Shown here in pieces: positions 1 through 8,950 of a stretch of 64,000 nucleotides of DNA. Source of the DNA: Nonlabens ulvanivorans (GTDB lineage: Bacteria > Bacteroidota > Bacteroidia > Flavobacteriales > Flavobacteriaceae); NCBI RefSeq assembly GCF_000732625.1, contig NZ_JPJI01000032.1:806001-870000 (forward strand). The letters are read 5' to 3'. Under the pieces are notes generated by a model, which was not told where the DNA came from, ran no database searches, and was given only the letters and a program-made list of their open reading frames with translations. The stretch's first letter is position 1. Every line of letters begins with the position of its first letter. The translations under genes and the position numbers were made by a program.

Positions 1-2267
1 TAGAAATCATCAACCTTGAATTAAATATTGTTGAGGTTCCTAACTTAAGCAATGTAGAAATAACTGGTATCAAAGAACGAAAAGCTAAAGACTTAAGAGA
101 TGAACTTAAGCTTACTAGTGGTCGTAAAGCAACTGAAAACCTGGTTACCAACACACGTAATTTTATTGAAAATAAATACAAAGATGACGGTTATTTATAT
201 GCAGATGCTTTAGTTCGTGTACGCGAAGTAATCGATACAACAGATCAAAGCACTAATCGTGTTGATATGAAAATCGATATTAATAAAGGTGAGAAAGTAA
301 AAGTTGAAGAAATAACTTTTACTGGAAACCAGTTGATTGAAGACAAGAAGTTGCGTAAAGCAATGAAAAACACAAAACGTCGCAATCCTTTTAGGTTATT
401 AAAAAGGTCTAAATATATCGAGGCAGACTATCAAGAAGATTTAAGCTCTGTTCTTGATATGTATAAAGAAAGAGGTTTTAGAGATGCCCGTATTATAGGC
501 GATACTCTTATAAAAAACAGTGATAAAAGGATTTCTCTAGATATAGAGGTAGAAGAAGGTAAAAAGTATTATTTCGGTAATATAGAGTTTGTAGGGAATA
601 CTGTTTACACAGACGATCAATTAAGGAGAATATTGCAAGTTGATAAAGGTGATGTGTATAATGGAGTAGCGTTTTATGAACGTATTAGTAATCCACAAGA
701 TCCAGACTCTGATGATATCTCAAATCAATATCAAAATACGGGTTACCTATTCTCATCTGTAAATGCTGTTGAAACACGAGTGTATAATGACACCATAGAT
801 TTTGAAGTACGTATAGTAGAAGGTGAAGAAGCCTTCTTTAATAACATTACCGTTACTGGTAACACAAGAACTAATGACCACGTTATTTATAGAAATTTAC
901 AAACCACACCAGGTGAAAGATATTCTAGACAAAAAATTATTAACTCAATTCGTGAATTAGGTCAGCTAGGATTCTTTAATCCAGAAACGATTAATCCACA
1001 ACTTAAAAATGTAAGTCAGCAAGACGGTACTGTCGACGTTGAATTTGAATTAGAAGAAGCAGGAGCTAGCCAGATCGAACTACAAGGTGGTTATGGTGGT
1101 GGTGGTTTTGTGGGTACACTAGGTTTACGTTTCAACAACTTTTCTTTACGTAACATTTTTAATGGCGAGGCCTATGAACCAGTGCCTATGGGTGATGGAC
1201 AAACTCTTGCCATTAGAGCACAAGCAAGTACAATATTTAGAACATATAGTTTAAATTTTACGGAGCCGTGGTTAGGTGGTAAGAAACCAGTTTCATTTAA
1301 TGTTTCGTTTTCACACAGTGAACAGTTTCGTGTTAATCAGCAAAATTTCAGAGAAGTCGATCGTAGTCAACGATTCTTAATTACTGGAGGAACCATAGGG
1401 ATTGCTAAACGTTTAGAGTGGCCTGATAACTATTTCCAATTTTCACAAGCTTTATCATTCCAACATTATAACTTGAAGAATTATCAAACCTCTTTATTTA
1501 ATTTTCCTAATGGTTTTTCAAACAATCTAGCATATACCATCGGATTAAGTAGAAATAATGTAGGTGTAAACCCTATTTTCCCTACTTATGGATCCTCATT
1601 CTCAATTACCGCAAAGTTAACTCCGCCATATTCCTTATTCAACGGTGTTGATTATGCTACATTAGAAGATCAAGAAGAATTCCAAACTAATGGTGAAGCT
1701 GATTTAGCAAAAATTGATCAAGAACGATTTAAATTCTTAGAATATTACAAAGTTAAATTCCAAGGTACATGGTATACTCGTCTATATGATAAGTTGGTTT
1801 TACAAACTAACACTGAGTTTGGTTTCTTAGGAGCTTATAATCAAGATCGTGGTCTTGTACCATTTGAACGTTTCTTTGTAGGTGGTGATGGATTAGGTGC
1901 GTTCTCATTAGATGGACGTGACATTATAAGAATGCGTGGATATGATAACTCATCATTAACTACAAATGCAGATGGAGATACCGTTTATAATAAATTCTCT
2001 TTTGAGTTGAGGTACCCTATATCTTTAGAGCAAGCAGCATCTATTTATGTATTATCATTTGCAGAGGCAGCAGGTAGTTATAACAATTTTAGAGACTATA
2101 ACCCGTTTGAGGTTCAGCGATCTGCAGGTGCTGGATTGCGTATATTTATGCCAGCCTTTGGATTGTTAGGTATTGACTTTGGATATGGTTTTGATAAAGT
2201 GCCTACAGCAGTAAGTAATGATCCTAGTGGATGGAATGTTCACTTCATCATCGGGCAACAATTCTAA
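1..2267 (+). CDS. bamA: BamA/Omp85 outer-membrane assembly factor, 5' end missing
   Basis: Central subunit of the machine that inserts beta-barrel proteins into the outer membrane. The reading frame is open from base 3, so the gene starts left of the window; about 754 codons are visible. The first ~330 visible residues carry POTRA-type repeats (for example the pattern VEEITFTGNQLIEDKKLRKA and the later NNITVTGNTRTNDHVI). The rest is an Omp85 barrel rich in alternating aromatic/glycine strands, ending in a terminal Phe (IIGQQF), as expected for an outer-membrane barrel. The first Met in the frame, at 267, lies inside a POTRA domain and is not the start. Two OmpH/Skp-type periplasmic chaperones follow directly, the classic order in Bacteroidetes. 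Family call is firm; length cannot be judged. Confidence 0.95.
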   Translation, partial: EIINLELNIVEVPNLSNVEITGIKERKAKDLRDELKLTSGRKATENLVTNTRNFIENKYKDDGYLYADALVRVREVIDTTDQSTNRVDMKIDINKGEKVKVEEITFTGNQLIEDKKLRKAMKNTKRRNPFRLLKRSKYIEADYQEDLSSVLDMYKERGFRDARIIGDTLIKNSDKRISLDIEVEEGKKYYFGNIEFVGNTVYTDDQLRRILQVDKGDVYNGVAFYERISNPQDPDSDDISNQYQNTGYLFSSVNAVETRVYNDTIDFEVRIVEGEEAFFNNITVTGNTRTNDHVIYRNLQTTPGERYSRQKIINSIRELGQLGFFNPETINPQLKNVSQQDGTVDVEFELEEAGASQIELQGGYGGGGFVGTLGLRFNNFSLRNIFNGEAYEPVPMGDGQTLAIRAQASTIFRTYSLNFTEPWLGGKKPVSFNVSFSHSEQFRVNQQNFREVDRSQRFLITGGTIGIAKRLEWPDNYFQFSQALSFQHYNLKNYQTSLFNFPNGFSNNLAYTIGLSRNNVGVNPIFPTYGSSFSITAKLTPPYSLFNGVDYATLEDQEEFQTNGEADLAKIDQERFKFLEYYKVKFQGTWYTRLYDKLVLQTNTEFGFLGAYNQDRGLVPFERFFVGGDGLGAFSLDGRDIIRMRGYDNSSLTTNADGDTVYNKFSFELRYPISLEQAASIYVLSFAEAAGSYNNFRDYNPFEVQRSAGAGLRIFMPAFGLLGIDFGYGFDKVPTAVSNDPSGWNVHFIIGQQF

Positions 2268-2303
2268 GAATGGCACGATATTTTCTATAAACACTTTGAG
2301 CTT

Positions 2304-3164
2304 ATGAAAAATAAGATTTTTGTTATCAGTATAATGGCCTTTATGAGTTTCGCTTTCGCGAAAGCGCAAGGAGGAACTAGAGGTATTAGAGTAGGTTTCA
2401 TTGATATGGAATATATTCTCGAGAATGTGCCAGAATATCAAAAAGCATCTCAACAGCTAGAGCAAAAGATGGGTAAATGGAAGCAAGAAATTGATGCCAT
2501 GAGTCTAGAAGTACAACAAATGAAAGATGCTTTACAAAATGAAAGAGTCTTACTTACTAATGAGCTTATTGAAGAAAAAGAAGAAGATATTAAGATAAAA
2601 GAAGAAGAGCTTTTAAACTATCAACAAAAAAGATTTGGTCCTCAAGGTGATTTTGTTTTACAAAAAGAACAATTAATACAACCAGTACAAGATCAAGTTT
2701 TTAATGAAATACGTAAGATAGGAAGCCTTAAGAAATATGATTACATACTTGATAGTTCTGAGGCAGCAATGCTTTATAATGCAGAGCGTCATGATTTAAG
2801 TGATCAAGTTTTAAAAGCGATAGGAAGAACTGCAAAAATCGATTCTAGAAATAGAGGTAATGACAAAAAACCTACTAAAGAAGAATTGAGAGAACAAGAG
2901 AAAGAAGAACGTTACTTGTCTGTAGAAGAGGCAGAAACTGTAGAGAAAAAAGAAGAAGCAAAGGAACAACTAGTAAATGATAGAGAAAAGGCACGTCTAG
3001 AGAAGTTAAGAGTGCGTGACTCTATCAAAGCAGCCAGAGCTGCAAAGTTTCAAAAGCGTAGAGATAGTATCATCGAGGCTAGAGAGAGACGCAAGGATAG
3101 TATACTAAAAGCACGTGAAGAAAAGAAGAAGGCTAATCAAAAAACGCCTCCAGGCGGTGAATAA
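2304..3164 (+). CDS. OmpH/Skp-family periplasmic chaperone with charged C-terminal extension
   Basis: Predicted periplasmic holdase that escorts unfolded outer-membrane proteins to BamA. The signal peptide is residues 1-21, ending in AFAKA before Gln; that end is encoded by a copy of the GCTTTCGCGAAAGC palindrome. The OmpH core follows (starting near VGFIDMEYILENVPEYQKA) with a long coiled coil and the family's KYDYILDSSEAAML motif. After about residue 180 there is a ~100-residue tail almost entirely of Lys, Glu, Arg and Asp, absent from the 176-residue paralogue next door. It starts 36 bases after bamA and is probably co-transcribed with it. The extended tail is unusual for Skp (about 160 residues in E. 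coli); its role is unknown. Confidence 0.88.
   Translation: MKNKIFVISIMAFMSFAFAKAQGGTRGIRVGFIDMEYILENVPEYQKASQQLEQKMGKWKQEIDAMSLEVQQMKDALQNERVLLTNELIEEKEEDIKIKEEELLNYQQKRFGPQGDFVLQKEQLIQPVQDQVFNEIRKIGSLKKYDYILDSSEAAMLYNAERHDLSDQVLKAIGRTAKIDSRNRGNDKKPTKEELREQEKEERYLSVEEAETVEKKEEAKEQLVNDREKARLEKLRVRDSIKAARAAKFQKRRDSIIEARERRKDSILKAREEKKKANQKTPPGGE
2351..2366. repeat. GCTTTCGCGAAAGC palindrome, copy 1
   Basis: Exact core with symmetric C/G flanks (16-base perfect palindrome), encoding the AFAKA end of the OmpH-like signal peptide. Confidence 0.95.
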
Positions 3165-3178
3165 TAACACGATACCAT

Positions 3179-3186
3179 TATATTTG
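3179..3186 (+). promoter_or_regulatory. -7 promoter box (TATATTTG) for the second ompH
   Basis: Exact match to the Bacteroidetes -7 consensus TAnnTTTG, 49 bases before the ATG at 3236. No convincing TTG is visible at the -33 spacing, so this is a partial match. Confidence 0.4.
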
Positions 3187-3235
3187 CAGCCGCATTAATA
3201 GAAGTTAAAGCAAAACAATAATTAATAATTAGAAA

Positions 3236-3766
3236 ATGAAACAAGTAAAAACCCTTATAACAGCAGTAGTAGTGATGTTTCTTATGGCAGGAATCAACAC
3301 AGTGCAAGCTCAAGCTACTCCTAGTAAAGTATGTCACGTAGCATCTCAAGAGTTAGTGGAACAACTACCTCAAGCTAAAGCTGCTGATAAACAACTAAGA
3401 GATCTTGCTAAGACTTATGAAGCAACTCTAGGTGAAATGGATAAGGAATTGCAAAACAAAGCTGAGCAATTAAAAAGTCTTGCTGAATCACGTAGCGATG
3501 AAGAAAATCAACGTGCTTATCAAGAGCTTATGGCTGGTCAAAAGAAACTTGAAGAGTACTACCAAAGTTCTCAACAAGCTATGGCTCAAAAAAGAACAGA
3601 CCTTTTAAAGCCTTTATATAAGAAAGTACGTGACGCTATTCAAAAAGTAGCTCGTGCAAAAGGTTTTGATTATGTCCTAGACTCTACTACAGGAACAGGA
3701 GTAATCATGGCAGATGGTTATGATATCACTCCAGATGTAAAAAAAGAATTAGGTATTACTCAGTAA
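3236..3766 (+). CDS. ompH: OmpH/Skp-family periplasmic chaperone
   Basis: Second OmpH/Skp-like chaperone, 176 residues, close to the normal family length. Residues 1-25 form a signal peptide ending in VQAQA. The mature part starts with KVCHVASQELVEQLP, forms a long coiled-coil hairpin and ends with the OmpH signature GFDYVLDSTTGTGVIMADGYD. It probably acts with the neighbouring paralogue and BamA in outer-membrane protein transport across the periplasm. A TATATTTG box at 3179-3186 suggests that it also has its own promoter, and a strong terminator follows at 3782-3816. Confidence 0.9.
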   Translation: MKQVKTLITAVVVMFLMAGINTVQAQATPSKVCHVASQELVEQLPQAKAADKQLRDLAKTYEATLGEMDKELQNKAEQLKSLAESRSDEENQRAYQELMAGQKKLEEYYQSSQQAMAQKRTDLLKPLYKKVRDAIQKVARAKGFDYVLDSTTGTGVIMADGYDITPDVKKELGITQ

Positions 3767-3781
3767 TTAACTAATACTTAT

Positions 3782-3816
3782 AAAAAAACCGCTTGGTACA
3801 TCTAAGCGGTTTTTTT
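3782..3816 (+). terminator. Intrinsic terminator after the bamA-ompH cluster
   Basis: 13-base arms (AAAAAAACCGCTT / AAGCGGTTTTTTT) enclose a 9-base loop and end in a T tract. The position is just after the second ompH stop and before murI. Confidence 0.85.
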
Positions 3817-3853
3817 ATGCGTTAAATTCTGGTAATCACATTATCTTTATGTC

Positions 3854-4642
3854 ATGAGTAATTTACAGCCTATTGGATTTTTTGATAGTGGAGTTGGTGG
3901 TACTTCGGTGTGGAAAGAAGTTGTGCAATTACTGCCACATGAAAACACGATTTATCTAGCAGATAGCAAGCATGCGCCTTATGGACGTAAGCCTAAAAAT
4001 GATATAACTCAGTTATGTGTTAAAAACACAGAGTATTTACTTAGTCGTGGTTGCAAGTTAATAGCTGTGCCTTGTAATACTGCAACCACTAATAGTATAT
4101 CATATCTACGTGAACATTATGATGTGCCGTTTATAGGTATTGAGCCTGCTATAAAGCCAGCAGCGCTTAATAGTACTACAGGTAAGGTAGGGATTCTAGC
4201 CACGCAAGGAACATTATCTAGTGAATTGTTCAATAGAACTCAAAGAGCCTTTACAAAGGATGTAAACACTATAGAAATAGTAGGTACGGGCATTGTTGAA
4301 CTTATAGAATCTGGCAAAAAGGATTCTGAAGAAATGAGAAACCTTTTGGTAGGTATTACAGAGCCTTTTATGATATCAGGTATAGATTATCTAGTATTGG
4401 GCTGTAGTCATTATCCTTACATTAAAGACATGTTACAAGAGCTGTTGCCTAGCCGTGTAAAAATCATAGATAGTGGAGCTGCTGTAGCAAGACAAACACT
4501 TCATATTTTAAAGGAGTTTAATTTACTAAATGATCAGACTTCGTTAGGTCATCATGAGTTGTATTCTAATCTCAATACTCAAGTGCTAGACTTGCTAACT
4601 GTTGAAGTCAATAATAGAAAAGTGGACTATCTAGACTTTTAA
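3854..4642 (+). CDS. murI: Glutamate racemase
   Basis: Interconverts L- and D-glutamate, giving D-Glu for peptidoglycan stem peptides in the cytoplasm. The two catalytic cysteines are visible: Cys74 in VPCNTATTN and Cys184 in LGCSHYPYI. The substrate-binding N-terminus FFDSGVGGTSVW is also present. The length of 262 residues is normal for the family. The ATG at 3854 gives an N-terminus that fits known MurI proteins. The gene is separated from ompH by a terminator and converges on the LytTR regulator, overlapping its stop codon by a few bases. Confidence 0.96.
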   Translation: MSNLQPIGFFDSGVGGTSVWKEVVQLLPHENTIYLADSKHAPYGRKPKNDITQLCVKNTEYLLSRGCKLIAVPCNTATTNSISYLREHYDVPFIGIEPAIKPAALNSTTGKVGILATQGTLSSELFNRTQRAFTKDVNTIEIVGTGIVELIESGKKDSEEMRNLLVGITEPFMISGIDYLVLGCSHYPYIKDMLQELLPSRVKIIDSGAAVARQTLHILKEFNLLNDQTSLGHHELYSNLNTQVLDLLTVEVNNRKVDYLDF

Positions 4643-5373
4643 CAAAAGAATTTAAATAGTTCTAATTTTCTACTGGGACTCACCGGTAATTCTATCTTGC
4701 CCAGAATGACACTGCCGCCTTTACCTTTCTTATAGGCTGTTACATGCGAGGCATTTATTAAATGAGACTTATGAATTCTACAAAAACCTTTATCGGTAAG
4801 CATATCCTCAAAATGTTTTAATGTTTTAGAAACTAATTTATGAGAGTTTGCTAAATAGACGTTTGTATAATTATCATCTGCACTGCAGTAAATAATATCC
4901 TTTACTGGTATAACTTCAAAACCTTCTTGTGTTGGAATAGTAATTTTATCATTTAATTGAGAGCTATCTTGTTCTTTTACAGAAAGGCCGATATTTACTT
5001 CTTCCTCACGCTCTTTAATACTTTTTACAATATCGACAGCTTTAATAAGCTCGTCTATTTCGATAGGTTTTAATAAATAATAAGCAGCCTGTTGATTTAG
5101 TGCTTCTTTTGCATATTGATCATAAGCAGTTACAAAAACTGTTTCAAAATCTCTATTTCCTAGTTTGTCTAGTAGGTCAAAGGCTGTTCCATAAGGCATT
5201 TCTACATCTAGAAATAAAATGTCAATGTCAGTTTTACGTAATAACTGTAGTGCCTCATCGACGTTTGATGCTTCAGCAAGAACTGTGACGTTAGGACAGT
5301 ACTTAGACAGGTATTTCTTGAGAATCTCTCTAGAGATTTGCTCATCTTCTACAATGATCGCTTTTAAATTCAT
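4639..5373 (-). CDS. LytTR-family response regulator
   Basis: Cytoplasmic two-component response regulator. The receiver domain spans residues 1-120, with acidic residues near VEDE, the phospho-accepting Asp56 in LFLDVEMPYG, and the later LLKPIE lysine. A LytTR DNA-binding domain follows (about residues 140-244, CSADDNYTNVYL and FCRIHKSHLIN). I place the start at the ATG at 5373 (MNLKAIIVEDE). A longer TTG start at 5397 would overlap the upstream kinase and adds residues not expected in a receiver domain. It lies 10 bases downstream of the histidine kinase gene, so the two form an operon and almost certainly a signalling pair. Targets are unknown. Confidence 0.92.
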   Translation of the reverse strand: MNLKAIIVEDEQISREILKKYLSKYCPNVTVLAEASNVDEALQLLRKTDIDILFLDVEMPYGTAFDLLDKLGNRDFETVFVTAYDQYAKEALNQQAAYYLLKPIEIDELIKAVDIVKSIKEREEEVNIGLSVKEQDSSQLNDKITIPTQEGFEVIPVKDIIYCSADDNYTNVYLANSHKLVSKTLKHFEDMLTDKGFCRIHKSHLINASHVTAYKKGKGGSVILGKIELPVSPSRKLELFKFFC

Positions 5374-5383
5374 AGAGCATTTT

Positions 5384-7729
5384 TTAATTAGAAACAATCA
5401 TTTTAACGGTGACTGCAGTCCCTATGTCTGGAGATAGGCCAGCATCATTTACTATCATTTCAATCTGGCAATCGTGCAATTCATTTAGTAATGCTACTCT
5501 GTTCATGACGTTGCCCAGGCCTTTACTTTCTCGTTTCTTTTGGTGTTCTGTTTTGAGCTCTTTGGACTTAGCTCTTCCTATTCCGTTGTCAGTTATGGTA
5601 ACGATGATTTCGTTTTCTGCTTTCGCGAAAGCTACCTTTAAAAAGCCTTTCTCATCCTTATATCTCAATCCATGCCATACTGCATTTTCTATAATGGGCT
5701 GCAATAACATAGGTGGAACTTGTAAGGATGTACCTTCCAGTAATGGATCTACTATAAATTCATAATCAAACTTATCTTTAAATCGCTCGTGTTCTAGTTT
5801 GAGGTAAAGACCTAACAGTTCAGTTTCTTTTTCTAGTGGTATAAAATCTAATTCTGAATTCTCGAGAACACTGCGCATGAGCTTAGAAAAGTCTGCTAGA
5901 TATTTATTTGCAGCACGTTCATCATTCATTGCGATATAACTATTTACAGAATTAAGTGCATTAAAAATAAAATGTGGATTCATCTGGCTGCGCAGTGATT
6001 TGAGCGCTAATAAATGGTTATTAATGCGTTGCTGTTTATTGTTGCGCCACATAAAATATGCGAGAGAAATCAATAAAAGACTTAAGGCAACCAGTGAGTA
6101 GATGATCCAGCGTTGTCGATTGTTAACCTGTTGGGTTAATTCACGCTCTGTATTAATTAGAGCGATTCTATTTTCTGTAAGTTCCCGATCTTTCTCAAGT
6201 GTTAAAATACGAGTTTGTCTATTTACTAAATCTTGTGCTTTACGAGTGTTTAAAGCTATTTCTTGTTCTTTTTGCTCATAAAGTCGGTCAACAGTTTCAA
6301 TGTAAATCTCATTATATTTTAATGATTTTGCCGTGTTACCATTGGTGCGATAAAGTTTATAAAGATTACGCGCAGCCTCTTTTTTAGTATCTAGATCATC
6401 ATTTGCACTAGCTTCCTTAAAACTGTTTTCAAAAGAAGCGATTGCTTCTACAAAATTATTTGTGGCTTTATAGGCTTCAGCAATTTTAAGTTGTTCTTTT
6501 TGTTTTGAGTATGCGGTTGTGACGTTATCCACAGGTGTATCTATAGGCGCGCCCACTTCTAGATCTTCCATAATGGTATCTTCCATCTCTATAATATTAC
6601 TAGAGCTAGGTGTCTCAAGGTTAGTTACCGTCGCCTTTCTTTTTGCAGTACTAGCTTTATCAATAAGTTCGATATTTTTTTTACGCAAAGCAATTTCTTT
6701 ATCGTATTGTTGATTGCTATTATAAAAATCTGCAGTGGCAGATTGTGTGACCACATTACTTATAATTCCTTCATTTTTTGAATCTTGAATGGCGTTACTA
6801 TAATAAGACTCTGCAGTAGTGACTTGTCCTGTTGCATTATAAACATTTGCAATATTAGTGTTGAGTTGTGGTAATAATGCTTTTAAATTATTTGTCTGTG
6901 CAGTTTGTAAAGCTGCTTTATGATTTTTAAGCGCTGCCTCGGTATTGTTAGTTATTTCATAGATATTTCCTAATGTTGTATATGCAGTTACTATTTGTTG
7001 AGTGGATAGTCCTGTACTGCGGTTAGAAGACGTTTTTATTGATCTTTCATTAACAGTAAGAGCTTCCAGTATTTTGATCGCTTCTTGATAATTACCGTTG
7101 CTTTGTAGTGATTGGCCAAGTTTGAGTTGTCTTTGTGCTGTGTTTTCAGACTTAATCGCGGCTCTATAATTGGTAATCGCTAGGTCTGCTTGTTTGTTGA
7201 AAATGTATAAATCACCTAATGTTTCATAAGCACGAGCCTCTTTGCTAGTACTAATGCCACTAGAATTATTAGATAAAGCAGCAATTAAAAAGTCTGCCGT
7301 TTTTTGTGCATCCTTTTTAAGATAAACTTGGGCGCTATCCATTAACACTTCATAGCTCAATGATTTAAGGCGCTCTTTTTGTGAGAGGTCATCGATAACT
7401 TGAATCTCAATTTTATCATAACTTCTTATCGTATAATAAACAGTCTCAAAATCAGATCTCCTAATGATAATTTCATCACCTAGATTTGCTGGTATTTTAA
7501 AATAGCCTTGTAAATCTGTGGTTGCATATCGTCCCATAGGCCCTTCAATATTAACGCCAGATACAGGTTGTTTTTTATCGCTAATCACGCGTCCTTCTAG
7601 AACCATAGTGGTGCGTTCACTATTGGTCTTACGTGACTCATTACTTTGCGCCATAACCGTAGAGGTTAGACCCAAGGATAAAATTATATATAAGATTATT
7701 GCTCTCATTTCGGTTGTAAACTTAGGCAT
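5384..7729 (-). CDS. LytS-type sensor histidine kinase with CarboxypepD_reg and TPR sensor region
   Basis: Membrane sensor kinase, 781 residues, partner of the LytTR regulator downstream. In order: signal peptide (to about residue 28, MAQS); a CarboxypepD_reg-like beta-sandwich (about 40-110, GRVISDKKQPVSGVNIEGP); TPR-like helical repeats to about residue 500; a transmembrane helix (about 540-560, WIIYSLVALSLLLISLAYFM); a His_kinase domain with the phospho-accepting His in SQMNPHFIFNALNS; and a HATPase_c domain (IIENAVWHGL, ITDNGIGRAKS, KGLGNVMNRV). The palindromic element at 5619-5632 encodes VAFAKAE inside the ATPase domain. An alternative start is the Met eight residues in (7708), which gives a more typical signal peptide. 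Confidence 0.9.
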   Translation of the reverse strand: MPKFTTEMRAIILYIILSLGLTSTVMAQSNESRKTNSERTTMVLEGRVISDKKQPVSGVNIEGPMGRYATTDLQGYFKIPANLGDEIIIRRSDFETVYYTIRSYDKIEIQVIDDLSQKERLKSLSYEVLMDSAQVYLKKDAQKTADFLIAALSNNSSGISTSKEARAYETLGDLYIFNKQADLAITNYRAAIKSENTAQRQLKLGQSLQSNGNYQEAIKILEALTVNERSIKTSSNRSTGLSTQQIVTAYTTLGNIYEITNNTEAALKNHKAALQTAQTNNLKALLPQLNTNIANVYNATGQVTTAESYYSNAIQDSKNEGIISNVVTQSATADFYNSNQQYDKEIALRKKNIELIDKASTAKRKATVTNLETPSSSNIIEMEDTIMEDLEVGAPIDTPVDNVTTAYSKQKEQLKIAEAYKATNNFVEAIASFENSFKEASANDDLDTKKEAARNLYKLYRTNGNTAKSLKYNEIYIETVDRLYEQKEQEIALNTRKAQDLVNRQTRILTLEKDRELTENRIALINTERELTQQVNNRQRWIIYSLVALSLLLISLAYFMWRNNKQQRINNHLLALKSLRSQMNPHFIFNALNSVNSYIAMNDERAANKYLADFSKLMRSVLENSELDFIPLEKETELLGLYLKLEHERFKDKFDYEFIVDPLLEGTSLQVPPMLLQPIIENAVWHGLRYKDEKGFLKVAFAKAENEIIVTITDNGIGRAKSKELKTEHQKKRESKGLGNVMNRVALLNELHDCQIEMIVNDAGLSPDIGTAVTVKMIVSN
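5619..5632. repeat. GCTTTCGCGAAAGC palindrome, copy 2
   Basis: Exact 14-base core inside the histidine kinase gene, read as AFAKA in the ATPase domain. Confidence 0.95.
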
Positions 7730-7883
7730 TAAAAGTTAGATAGATTCAAGCACTGTGCCGTTTATGGGCCGATTAGAGCTTATATATTTTGGTAATTAAG
7801 AAGTGTACTCGATAGAAATACCATTACACTCATTCATATACTGGTTTCACTCATTTGACATATTTATAAGAAAAGTATCCCAG

Positions 7884-7891
7884 TAGATTTG
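7884..7891 (+). promoter_or_regulatory. -7 promoter box (TAGATTTG) for the 7909 gene
   Basis: Exact TAnnTTTG match 17 bases before the ATG at 7909. A TTTG lies at 7854-7857, at a rather long spacing of 26 bases. Confidence 0.35.
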
Positions 7892-7908
7892 ATTAAAATT
7901 CTAACAAA

Positions 7909-8940
7909 ATGAAAATCATCTCAACGACATTTTTAATCCTTTGTACACTTAGTTTGAGTGCACAGCATTTAGGTAATTTTAATAACCAAGCCTCGCAAAT
8001 GGAAATCTCGAGAGCTAATATTGCAACCGCAGATATGGGTAATGCGAGAGTGATAGGTTATAACACCAGCCCGGCTGCAAGCGTGACTTTACAACCCAGT
8101 AATATATTAAACTTAAGCTTGCGCAGTCTTTATAACGTTGAGGCAACAGATTACACAGCAGTTTTTAATATCAACCAGGTAGGTGAGACGGCTGATGAGA
8201 CCACACAGTTAATGAGTGATAAAATTAATGCCATTAAAGCTGAATTAAAAGGTAAAGGTTTCAATGGTCAATTTGCTATTGACATGATATCTTTTATGCC
8301 TCAGTATGAAATAGAAGTGACTAAAAAGCTTTTCAGCAAAACATATACAGAGGTTCCGGTCGGTTTTGAATTACAACAAAACTTATTGATTTCTTACCGT
8401 GATGATGCCGACTTTGAAAAAATACTGTCGGCATGTGCCAGTGCCGAGGTTTATAACCTAGTTAAAGTAGATTATTATGTGAAAAACCTAGAGGCAATAT
8501 ATGCTGATCTACAAACTAAACTACTTGCCGAAGTAAAAAAGAAGAAAGAATACTATACAGCATTGGGTTTTGATATGGATGAATATGATGTCCACATGGC
8601 AGATGCAAAATATTACCATATGCCTAAGGATCACTATAAAAGTTATGTTGCAGCCAATAATATAAGTATGGATGCACTTAAACAGAAAAAAGGTGTGACA
8701 CGTATTAAAAAACCTATCTCATATTATTATGATCCTATTCCTCATTCTGGTTATGATATTGTCGTAAATGCTGCTATTACTAGACCTGTAATACAACTAG
8801 GTATGGATTTAACATTGCGATATGTACCTAAGCCTGCAAAGCCAATTGCACCAGTTGCACCAGTAAAAGAGCCTAAACCTAAAGTGTATGTCATATCGCC
8901 TACAGGTCCAGTAGACATCAAACAACTACCTAACTCTTAA
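7909..8940 (+). CDS. Secreted protein of unknown function
   Basis: 343 residues. The signal peptide is residues 1-18 (MKIISTTFLILCTLSLSAQ). I do not recognise the family. The mature protein is mixed alpha/beta, with a Lys/Glu-rich helical stretch around residues 190-230 and a proline-rich tail (KPAKPIAPVAPVKEPKPK) that could span the periplasm or act as a linker. It is followed 10 bases later by a VWA-domain lipoprotein, so the two are likely co-transcribed and may act together at the cell envelope. No catalytic motif is apparent. Confidence 0.75.
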   Translation: MKIISTTFLILCTLSLSAQHLGNFNNQASQMEISRANIATADMGNARVIGYNTSPAASVTLQPSNILNLSLRSLYNVEATDYTAVFNINQVGETADETTQLMSDKINAIKAELKGKGFNGQFAIDMISFMPQYEIEVTKKLFSKTYTEVPVGFELQQNLLISYRDDADFEKILSACASAEVYNLVKVDYYVKNLEAIYADLQTKLLAEVKKKKEYYTALGFDMDEYDVHMADAKYYHMPKDHYKSYVAANNISMDALKQKKGVTRIKKPISYYYDPIPHSGYDIVVNAAITRPVIQLGMDLTLRYVPKPAKPIAPVAPVKEPKPKVYVISPTGPVDIKQLPNS

Positions 8941-8950
8941 ACGCAAAACC

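Noticed and set aside
267-269. Met at 267 as the start of bamA
   Set aside because: The frame is open from base 3 and the preceding residues continue a POTRA domain, so the gene is cut by the window edge.
3145-3156. CGCC/GGCG hairpin at the end of the first ompH as a terminator
   Set aside because: Only four-base arms and no T run; it lies within the coding sequence.
5374-5397. TTG start for the LytTR regulator
   Set aside because: It adds eight residues without family support and overlaps the kinase gene; the ATG at 5373 gives the standard receiver N-terminus.
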